Shown one piece after another: positions 1-6,108 of a stretch of DNA of 40,713 nucleotides. The notes below the pieces were generated by a model. The model was not told the origin of the DNA. It ran no database searches and saw only the letters and a list, made by a program, of their open reading frames with translations. The stretch comes from Mycolicibacterium austroafricanum (GTDB taxonomy: Bacteria > Actinomycetota > Actinomycetes > Mycobacteriales > Mycobacteriaceae), in assembly GCF_902705885.1 (NCBI RefSeq), contig NZ_CACSIP010000041.1, forward strand, positions 13,808 through 54,520. Reading direction: 5' to 3'. The position numbers were made by a program, and so were the translations under genes. How positions within the stretch are numbered: position 1 is the stretch's first letter; each line of letters begins with the position of its first letter.

Positions 1-1402
1 CCAGCATCCCGATGCCGAGTACGAACACCCCGCCCACGGGACCGAATGCGGTGTAGCCGTAGTCGGGCTGGATCATGTCCTTGGCGCTGATGCCGAACGC
101 CACAGCCATGGACAGCCCGCCCAGTAGCGGGAAGATCCCACGGAAGAAGAGATTTCGGGCCGAGGTGAACAGCGTCCTGCGGAAGTACCAGACACAGGCG
201 AAGGCGGTAATTCCGTAGTAGAACGCTACGGCCAGGCCCAGCGAGGCCACCGAGTCGAGCAGCGCATTCTCCGACAGGAGCGTCAACACCAGGTAGAAAC
301 TCAGCGCCGCGACGCCCATCACGACGGTGCCGAACGCCGGGGTCATGTAGCGGGGGTGGACGTTGGCGAACCGCTTGGGGATGGCCTCGTAGACCGCCAT
401 CGACAGCGAACCGCGGGCGGTCGGCAGGATCGTGGTCTGCGTCGACGACAGCGCCGACACTGACACGGTGAGCAACAGGGCGGAGGCGGCGATCGACCCG
501 GCGACCGGTCCACCGAGCACAGTGAGCACATCGTCGGTGTTGTTCGGGTTGTTCAGGCCGATTCCGACGTAGCCGAAGCCGGCGAACGACTGAATCGCGA
601 AGGCGACCAGCACGTAAGTGCACACCAGGATCACTGTGGTGATCAGTGCCGCGATGCCGGGGGTCTTGCCCGGGTCCTTGGTTTCCTCACCGACGGCCAG
701 GCAGGCGTCCCAGCCCCAGTAGATGAAGATGCACAAGATGATCGCGGCGGCGATCGACGACGCGTCCAGGCCGCTGGGCCAGAGCCACGACAGCTGCGGT
801 GAGATGGCCTGGGCGCCGGCGTTGCCCGCAAAAACCCGGATGAGCGCGATGACGCTGATGGTGATCAGCACTCCGAACTGAATGGCGATCAGGATGTTCT
901 GGATCCGTTCGCTGACGACGATGCCGCGCGCCGACACCACCGTCATCGCGATGATGAAGAAGCACCCGAGGCCGACCTTGGAGAACACATTTTCGGCGAG
1001 GCCGTCGAGGCCGAGGAAGTTGAACAGGTAGATCGCGGCGATCTCGGCGACGTTCGCGAGCACGATGATCGCCGATACGGCCAGACCCCAGCCGCCGATC
1101 CACCCGATCCATGGACCGAATGCCTTGGTGCCCCAGGTGAAGGTGGTGCCACAGTCGGGGGTGTCCTGGGACAGCTCCTTGTAGGCGAACGCGACGAGCA
1201 GCATCGGGATGAATGCCAGCACGAACATTGACGGCGCCTTCTCGCCGACCGCCAGCACGACGTAGCCGAGCGTGGCCGCGAGGCTGTAGGCGGGTGCGAC
1301 GGCGGCCAGGCCGATCACCACATTGCCGACGAGACCGAGCGCACCTGCCTGCAGGCCCTTGCCGCCGACCGCGGGAGCCGCCGGCCCCTCCGTGAGTGTC
1401 AT
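1..1402 (-). CDS. APC-family amino acid permease, C-terminus cut by window edge
   Basis: About 467 codons are visible and the frame is open to the window edge, so the C-terminus is missing. The protein would import amino acids or polyamines across the cytoplasmic membrane by secondary transport. The N-terminus has a Gly-rich first helix (GALGLVGNVVIGLAAVAPAY) typical of the amino acid-polyamine-organocation superfamily, followed by long hydrophobic segments broken by short loops such as ELSQDTPDCGTTFTWGTKAF, a family hallmark at the second helix. Family members are usually about 480 to 520 residues, so little is missing. The ATG at 1402 is preferred because a -10-like TATATT sits six bases upstream with no ribosome binding site, as in leaderless mycobacterial genes. 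It lies downstream of the PTS genes on the same strand but is separated from them by a palindromic repeat, so it is probably transcribed alone. The substrate is unknown. Confidence 0.88.
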   Translation of the reverse strand, partial: MTLTEGPAAPAVGGKGLQAGALGLVGNVVIGLAAVAPAYSLAATLGYVVLAVGEKAPSMFVLAFIPMLLVAFAYKELSQDTPDCGTTFTWGTKAFGPWIGWIGGWGLAVSAIIVLANVAEIAAIYLFNFLGLDGLAENVFSKVGLGCFFIIAMTVVSARGIVVSERIQNILIAIQFGVLITISVIALIRVFAGNAGAQAISPQLSWLWPSGLDASSIAAAIILCIFIYWGWDACLAVGEETKDPGKTPGIAALITTVILVCTYVLVAFAIQSFAGFGYVGIGLNNPNNTDDVLTVLGGPVAGSIAASALLLTVSVSALSSTQTTILPTARGSLSMAVYEAIPKRFANVHPRYMTPAFGTVVMGVAALSFYLVLTLLSENALLDSVASLGLAVAFYYGITAFACVWYFRRTLFTSARNLFFRGIFPLLGGLSMAVAFGISAKDMIQPDYGYTAFGPVGGVFVLGIGML

Positions 1403-1408
1403 GCGCGC

Positions 1409-1414
1409 AATATA
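1409..1414 (-). promoter_or_regulatory. Candidate -10 box (TATATT) of a leaderless permease transcript
   Basis: On the minus strand TATATT is followed by six bases and then the permease ATG. The spacing places the transcription start on or next to the A of ATG. No Shine-Dalgarno sequence is present. This is inferred from sequence only. Confidence 0.5.
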
Positions 1415-1592
1415 CGGTTCCGGTGGTGTTTACGCGCGCTGTACGCGGAAATCGTCGGAGATGGGTTGAGTGGCGACGAAATCCGTCCCGACGCAGCGAG
1501 ACTCCGCCGGCTTCCTGCTCGGACTGGCGCGGCGCTACGGTCCCGGGTTGTTCGAGCTGGGCAGGCTGGGTCTGGCGCGCCTCCCCCTTGTC

Positions 1593-1668
1593 CCGCGAGC
1601 GCGCATGTTTGCACACCGACGCGCCGTAACTCTTGGCAGTTGGCGCGCGCTCGCGGCCGCCGAGCGCT
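1593..1668 (+). repeat. Interspersed palindromic repeat, copy 1
   Basis: Twelve-base arms CCGCGAGCGCGC (1593-1604) and GCGCGCTCGCGG (1645-1656) are perfect inverted repeats around a core containing GTTTGCACACCGACGCG and CCGTAA. A trailing GCC-rich segment (to about 1668) resembles the other copies. It lies just past the stop codon of the minus-strand PTS EIIC gene, within the 275-base gap before the permease start. It could act as a transcription terminator or 3' mRNA stabiliser, or it may be a small non-autonomous mobile element. Confidence 0.75.
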
Positions 1669-1677
1669 GCGTGCCGG

Positions 1678-3237
1678 TCATTCCGGCGGCGGTGGCGGTG
1701 CCGGTGCACCCTTCGGAGCCGGGATCTTCGGGTAGCTGCGGGCACCGGTGACCGCAGTGCCGGCCGCGGACTCCGCGGAGCCGACGGGTGCGGCGCGGCC
1801 CGGCGACGGATCCCAGCCGGTGTCGACGAGCTTGCGCTGCACGGCGATGGCCAGCCCCAGCAGCGCCGCAGCGATCATCAACATCACCACCACACCCCAG
1901 ACCGTGCCCAGTTTGGCGGCGTTGCCCAGCAGGATCCCGTACCAGCCGAAGTCGGCGTCGCCGAAGGTGGTGTTCTCTTCACCGAACGAGCCGAGCACCC
2001 GGACCAGCAGTGCCGGCAGGAAGGTGATCAGCAGACCGTTGACGAAGCCGCCCGCGATCGCCCCCCGGCGGCCTCCGGTGGCGTTGCCGTACACGCCGGC
2101 AGCGCCGCCGGTGAAGAAGTGCGGGACCAACCCGGGCAGCACCAGCACCCAGCCGAACGCCGGACCCAGCCACAGTGACAGCACGGCCAGCCCCGCCAGT
2201 CCGGCCACGAAGCTGGAGATGAACCCGATGAGCACGGCATTCTGGGCGAAGGGGAAGACGATCGGCGCGTCGAGGGCGGGCACCGCGCCCGGGACCATCC
2301 GCTCGGCGATGCCCTGGAACGCCGGCACCAGTTCGCCGAGGATGGTTCGCACTCCGAACAGGATCACGGCGACCGCGACGCCGAAGCTCAGGCCCTGCGT
2401 CACCCCCATCATCAGGTAGTTGCCGACCCCGCTGGCCGCGCCGGCGCCGGTGTCGTCGGCGAACGCCTCGAACGCCGTGTCCTGTCCGGCCCTGGCGAGG
2501 TAGACCAGCGAGACGATCACATACATCAGCACCATCGACAGCGCTGTTGCCACCATCGAATCCCGGAGAAAGCGAAGGGATTCCGGAAGCTTGAGATCCT
2601 CGGTGGACCGGCTCTTGGCACCGCCGACGAACCGTCCGGTGATGCCCGATGCGATGTAACCGAGGGTGCCGAAGTGCCCGATCGCGATGCTGTCGTCCCC
2701 GGTGATGCGTTTGGTCCACGGCTGGGAGATGGCCGGCAGCGCCACCATCACGACACCCAGCAGCAGCCCGCCGACCAGTACGACCGTGACTGCGGGCAGC
2801 CCCGAGGTCGCCAGCACGATCGTCAGCAGGGTGGCCATGAACAGCGTGTGATGGCCGGTCAGGAACACGTAGTGCAACGGGGTGAACCGTGCCAACAACA
2901 GGCTGATGGCAAAACCGAGGATCATCAACCAGGCGACCTGGCCACCGAACTGGTCCTGCGCGATGCCGACGATGGCCTCATTGGTGGGCACGACGCCCTG
3001 ACTACCGGCGGCGCCCTGGATCATCACCCCCAGTGGTTGCAGGGACGACACCACCAGGGTGGCGCCTGCGCCGATCAGCAGGAAGCCGAGGGTGGCCTTC
3101 AGTGCCCCGCCGATCACCTGCCCGGTGGACTTGCGCAGCGCGATCAGGCCGACGGCGGTGATGATGCCGATGAGATAGGCTGGTACGGAAAGGATTTCGT
3201 TGACGATGAACTCGGCGATGCCGACCAGCCAATTCAC
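1678..3237 (-). CDS. ulaA: PTS ascorbate-type transporter subunit IIC (UlaA/SgaT family)
   Basis: Membrane channel component of a phosphoenolpyruvate-dependent sugar phosphotransferase system. It has 519 residues with at least ten hydrophobic segments and blocks typical of the UlaA/SgaT family: a GSQGVVPTNEAIVGIAQ region near residue 80, TPLHYVFLTGHHTLFMA near 120, and FPFAQNAVLIGF near 330. The last 45 or so residues are a Pro/Ala/Gly-rich cytoplasmic tail ending in a polyproline run, which is longer than in E. coli UlaA (about 465 residues). The GTG start at 3237 is preceded by AAGGAG at good spacing. The gene lies 19 bases after the EIIAB fusion and is certainly co-transcribed with it. By family the substrate would be ascorbate or a related sugar acid, but no ascorbate-catabolic genes are visible, so substrate is open. 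Confidence 0.87.
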   Translation of the reverse strand: MNWLVGIAEFIVNEILSVPAYLIGIITAVGLIALRKSTGQVIGGALKATLGFLLIGAGATLVVSSLQPLGVMIQGAAGSQGVVPTNEAIVGIAQDQFGGQVAWLMILGFAISLLLARFTPLHYVFLTGHHTLFMATLLTIVLATSGLPAVTVVLVGGLLLGVVMVALPAISQPWTKRITGDDSIAIGHFGTLGYIASGITGRFVGGAKSRSTEDLKLPESLRFLRDSMVATALSMVLMYVIVSLVYLARAGQDTAFEAFADDTGAGAASGVGNYLMMGVTQGLSFGVAVAVILFGVRTILGELVPAFQGIAERMVPGAVPALDAPIVFPFAQNAVLIGFISSFVAGLAGLAVLSLWLGPAFGWVLVLPGLVPHFFTGGAAGVYGNATGGRRGAIAGGFVNGLLITFLPALLVRVLGSFGEENTTFGDADFGWYGILLGNAAKLGTVWGVVVMLMIAAALLGLAIAVQRKLVDTGWDPSPGRAAPVGSAESAAGTAVTGARSYPKIPAPKGAPAPPPPPE

Positions 3238-3256
3238 AGTGAACTCCTTGGTGATG

Positions 3257-4030
3257 TCAGACGTCGTAGGAGTCGCGCAGGGTGGTGTCCACTTCGCGCG
3301 TGGAGGTGAAGTTCTCGATCACCTTGACCGGCACGCCGATGTCGCCCAGGGTCCTGGCGATTTCGCCGGAGGTCAGAATGAGGTCGGCCTCTTTGGCTCT
3401 GCCCTTGGCGGAAATGGTGTCGGTGGCCTCGACTCTGATGAACTGCGCCCAGCCCCAGGTGGAGAGCACCTGCTCCAGGGTGTTCTTCAGAAACAGGCTG
3501 GTGCCCAGGCCGTTTCCGCAGACCGTCAGGATCAGGTTCTTGGGCTGCGCCGCCCCGGCCGGGGCGGCGCTGGTGGGCGGCGCCGTGGCCCCCAGCGCTG
3601 TCAGCAGCTCTGCCGGCGTCGCTGCGGTGTCCAGGGCGGCGCGTCGGTCGGCATCACCGAGCAGTTTCGCCAGCTCGGCCATCGCGGTGTTGTGCGCACC
3701 GGAATCGGTGGCGGCCAGCGCGACGACCAGAGACACCGGATCATTGGTCTTGTGCCCGAAGGTAACTGGCTGTGCCAGCCGAACCCAGGACATGCCGGTG
3801 TGGTGGACCGCAGCAGACGGTCGAGCGTGGGCGAACGCGAATCCCGGGGCCACCACGATGTAGGGCCCGTTGGACTCCACGTTGTCGATCATCGACTGCG
3901 TGTAGGCCGCGTCGGCGATGCCGGCGCGTTCCAGCAGTCCTCCGGCCGCGACGATCGATTCCTGCCAGGTGTCGGCTGCTACGTCGAGTTCGATGCACTG
4001 CGCGGAGAGCAGCTCGAGCAAGTCGGCCAT
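3257..4030 (-). CDS. PTS EIIA-EIIB fusion protein (ascorbate type)
   Basis: A 257-residue soluble protein that would carry phosphate from HPr to the membrane EIIC. Residues 1 to about 150 form a mannitol/fructose-class EIIA domain; the likely phosphorylated His is in FAFAHARPS near residue 68. An Ala/Pro-rich linker near 150 to 165 joins it to an EIIB domain of the SgaB/lactose type, with the phosphorylated Cys in LTVCGNGLGTS near 173. In E. coli these are the separate proteins UlaC and UlaB; here they are fused. The ATG at 4030 is chosen because the upstream in-frame GTG at 4111 lies inside the palindromic repeat. No strong ribosome binding site is seen. It is the first gene of a two-gene operon with the EIIC gene. 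Confidence 0.85.
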   Translation of the reverse strand: MADLLELLSAQCIELDVAADTWQESIVAAGGLLERAGIADAAYTQSMIDNVESNGPYIVVAPGFAFAHARPSAAVHHTGMSWVRLAQPVTFGHKTNDPVSLVVALAATDSGAHNTAMAELAKLLGDADRRAALDTAATPAELLTALGATAPPTSAAPAGAAQPKNLILTVCGNGLGTSLFLKNTLEQVLSTWGWAQFIRVEATDTISAKGRAKEADLILTSGEIARTLGDIGVPVKVIENFTSTREVDTTLRDSYDV

Positions 4031-4090
4031 GGCCGAACGATACCCAAACCGACCACGGTTGTTGGGTGGTTTGCCCTGTGCACCCTGCCC

Positions 4091-4168
4091 CGCGAGCGGG
4101 CGTGTTTGCACGCCGACGCGCCGCGAACTCTGGCACGTGGCGCACGCTCGTGGCCGACGAGCGCGCCC
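4091..4168 (+). repeat. Interspersed palindromic repeat, copy 2
   Basis: Contains the shared core GTTTGCACGCCGACGCG, the segment TGGCACGTGG, and outer arms CGAGCGGGCG and CGCACGCTCG that pair with one mismatch, followed by GCCGACGAGCGCGCC. It lies between the 3' end of the luciferase-like oxidoreductase gene and the 5' end of the EIIAB gene. The distance to the oxidoreductase stop codon is only a few bases, as in copies 1 and 3. Confidence 0.72.
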
Positions 4169-4174
4169 GAACCG

Positions 4175-5152
4175 TCAATCCGCCGCTAGCTGCGGTATGA
4201 CGTGCTCTGCGAAGCTCCGTAACGAGTCCATAGCCAGCGCCGCATCGCCGATCGCCTCGTGGTAGACGGCGATCCGGCGCGCACCAGTTTCGATGATGAA
4301 ATCGCCGAGCTTGTCGACGACGTATCCCACCGATCCGACGATCGCCCCGGCTGCGACCATGTCGGCCATAGCATCGGCGTCAATTGGGGCGCCGTCAGGC
4401 CCGAAGTGGCGTGCGGGGGCCTGTGGGACGTGGGGATGTTCACCGTCGCGGAATGATTGACGCAGGGCCGCCCTCAAGCGTTCGCGGGCATCGGGTGCAT
4501 CGTTGACGACGGCGATGATGGTGTGCAGGTGGTCGGGATCTGCGCCGCTGATGTCGCGGTAGCGCTTCTCCAGAGCCGTCCGGGCGGCAACCGGAGTGGC
4601 GAAATAGTGTTGCAGTGCAAGGCTGTTGGTGGCCGCGCACTTCACGCCGGCCTCGCTGCTGGTGGCCATCAGCAGCGAGGGGTGTGGGCTGGTGCGCGGC
4701 GGCGGCTGGATTTCGGCAGGTTCCCGCGGCGTCGACCAGATGTCGAGGAGCCGGGTCGCGGTGGCCTGCGGTTCGTCGTCCCAACGGGTGAAGTCGATGT
4801 CGAGGAGTTCGTAGTCGCGGCGGTAACCACCCCGGCCAAGGCCGAGTTCGAACCGGCCCTGGCTGAGATGATCAAGAAGCGCTGTACGCTCCGCGAGTTC
4901 GACGGGATGGCACAGCGGAGACAACACCACTGAGGTCCCGACGCGAATGGTGTGGGTGCGTCCGAGCAGGAACGCAGCGGTCGTCAGCGCGCTCGGATTG
5001 ATGCCGAATCGGATGAAATGGTGTTCGGTGACCCACAGTTCGTCGTAGTGCAGCTCCTCGGCGAGGGATGCCTGGGACAGGGTGCTGTCGAAGATGTCCT
5101 CAGGTGTCTCGCCGAGAGCTGCTCCCATGTTGAGCAGAACGCCAAATCGCAT
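4175..5152 (-). CDS. LLM-class flavin-dependent oxidoreductase (bacterial luciferase family)
   Basis: A 325-residue TIM-barrel enzyme of the luciferase-like monooxygenase family, which uses reduced flavin (FMN or F420 in mycobacteria) on small organic substrates. Family blocks are an N-terminal strand MRFGVLLN, ELHYDELWVTEHHF near residue 33, TIRVGTSVVLSPLCHPVELA near 68, and LSQGRFELGLGRGGYRRDYE near 96. The start ATG has a TACCCT hexamer seven bases upstream and no ribosome binding site, suggesting a leaderless message. A perfect 8-4-8 palindrome overlaps that promoter. It lies downstream of the TetR gene on the same strand but 238 bases away. Substrate and flavin type cannot be read from the sequence. 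Confidence 0.86.
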   Translation of the reverse strand: MRFGVLLNMGAALGETPEDIFDSTLSQASLAEELHYDELWVTEHHFIRFGINPSALTTAAFLLGRTHTIRVGTSVVLSPLCHPVELAERTALLDHLSQGRFELGLGRGGYRRDYELLDIDFTRWDDEPQATATRLLDIWSTPREPAEIQPPPRTSPHPSLLMATSSEAGVKCAATNSLALQHYFATPVAARTALEKRYRDISGADPDHLHTIIAVVNDAPDARERLRAALRQSFRDGEHPHVPQAPARHFGPDGAPIDADAMADMVAAGAIVGSVGYVVDKLGDFIIETGARRIAVYHEAIGDAALAMDSLRSFAEHVIPQLAAD

Positions 5153-5154
5153 AT

Positions 5155-5174
5155 GAGTTAGGGTAGCCTAACTC
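5155..5174. promoter_or_regulatory. Palindromic operator (iron-box-like) over the oxidoreductase promoter
   Basis: GAGTTAGG and CCTAACTC form a perfect 8-base inverted repeat around GTAG. The stretch TTAGGGTAGCCTAAC differs at one position from the first 15 bases of the DtxR/IdeR consensus, but the right end (TCGA) departs from it. The putative -10 hexamer (TACCCT on the minus strand, 5160-5165) lies inside the palindrome, so a bound protein would block transcription. IdeR is one candidate; another dimeric repressor is equally possible. Confidence 0.5.
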
Positions 5175-5343
5175 GACGACATCGGGTGGGCTACGCCGCG
5201 ACAGCCCGCCCAGGACACGCACTTCACCGACCTGACGTTTTGGCCAAGCGGTACACCAGCCGGGTCAGCAGCGACGCGCGGGCGGGTGGCAACGGGGTGA
5301 AACGTGTTGTCGTCATCCAGGTGAGACGAGACGGCGCGTGAAA

Positions 5344-5364
5344 GTGTGACAGTCAGTCGCGGCT
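5344..5364 (+). repeat. Left copy of a 21-base direct repeat flanking the TetR-MmpL module
   Basis: This 21-base stretch, beginning GTGTGACAGTCAG and ending CGCGGCT, is identical to 8911-8931. The two copies bracket the TetR and MmpL genes. The right copy overlaps the 3' end of the CGNR gene, whereas this copy is in non-coding DNA. Confidence 0.85.
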
Positions 5365-5390
5365 TCACTGGACGAGCGCCGACCGCGTGC

Positions 5391-6014
5391 TCAAGCAGGA
5401 TTGTCGCCGGAATTGAACTGTTGGGTGGCGCCCAGCATTCCGAAGAACTGCCCGGCGAGCCAGTCGACCAGGGTGTCGCGGCTCACCGTGGGCTGGTGCA
5501 ACCACTGCAGCGTGGCCTCCTCGATCACCGGCATCCAGCACCAGAGCGTGAGCTCGGTGAGTGGATCGACGTCGTTCAGTCCGGCGCGTGTCTTGATATG
5601 GCTGACGACGGCGGTGCGCACCTCGCCGAGCAGGTCGCCGGCCTCGGGTGAGATGGCCGAGCTGTTCCGAAACAGCGCCGTGACCGCTGACTTGTGTTGC
5701 ACCGCGAAGTCGATGAACTCGCCGACGTTCTGCCGCGCCTGCTCAAATGCGCTCCCCTCCGGTAGCGCAGTCAACCGCTCCACCAGACCGTCGATGGCAA
5801 CCCGCGACGCTGCCGCGAACAGCTGCGCAGGGTTCTCGAAGTAGCGGTAGAACAGCGCACGAGAGACGTCGGCGGCCTCGGTGATGTCGTCGACCGACAC
5901 CCGTTCGTACGGGCGGGTGCTGTAGAGCTCGATCGCCACTTCGACGAGCTGCTGGCGACGTTGTTCCGGTTGCAGGCGCCGGGGGCTCCGCGCACGTCGG
6001 GTCACATCGCTCAC
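5391..6014 (-). CDS. TetR-family transcriptional regulator, probable repressor of the divergent mmpL
   Basis: A 207-residue protein with a basic N-terminal tail and a TetR helix-turn-helix at about residues 36 to 66 (VSVDDITEAADVSRALFYRY), followed by an all-helical ligand-binding and dimerisation domain. The gene is divergent from an MmpL exporter gene, and a CATTGT-N4-ACAATG palindrome lies between them, the usual TetR layout in which a repressor controls its own promoter and that of an efflux pump. Start is GTG at 6014, with a weak GAGG upstream. The inducer is unknown and would be expected to be an MmpL substrate. Confidence 0.9.
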   Translation of the reverse strand: MSDVTRRARSPRRLQPEQRRQQLVEVAIELYSTRPYERVSVDDITEAADVSRALFYRYFENPAQLFAAASRVAIDGLVERLTALPEGSAFEQARQNVGEFIDFAVQHKSAVTALFRNSSAISPEAGDLLGEVRTAVVSHIKTRAGLNDVDPLTELTLWCWMPVIEEATLQWLHQPTVSRDTLVDWLAGQFFGMLGATQQFNSGDNPA

Positions 6015-6070
6015 CGTAATCCCGACCTCGTTGGTTCCCTTCCGGGCGTCCGCATCTTGTGATACAGATT

Positions 6071-6090
6071 GTCATTGTAGACACAATGTC
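6071..6090. promoter_or_regulatory. TetR-type operator between tetR and mmpL
   Basis: CATTGT (6073-6078), spacer AGAC, ACAATG (6083-6088) form a perfect inverted repeat, with flanking GT and TC extending the symmetry. It sits about 20 bases before the mmpL start and 57 bases before the tetR start, suited to controlling both. It is the strongest palindrome in this intergenic region. Confidence 0.75.
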
Positions 6091-6108
6091 AGTAACCGGA
6101 AGGTTGCA

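Noticed and set aside
1470..1751. Plus-strand frame starting with GTG and a plausible hydrophobic, Arg/Leu-rich N-terminus
   Set aside because: It runs straight into palindromic repeat copy 1 and then antisense to the end of the PTS EIIC gene; at best it is a remnant. No homology is recognisable.
1748..2419. Long open frame antisense to the PTS EIIC gene
   Set aside because: It is a codon-bias shadow of a well-supported gene; Pro/Ser/Thr-rich with no domain.
5168..5368. Minus-strand 66-codon frame between the TetR and LLM genes
   Set aside because: No ribosome binding site, no family resemblance, and it begins in the 21-base direct repeat; likely chance in GC-rich DNA.
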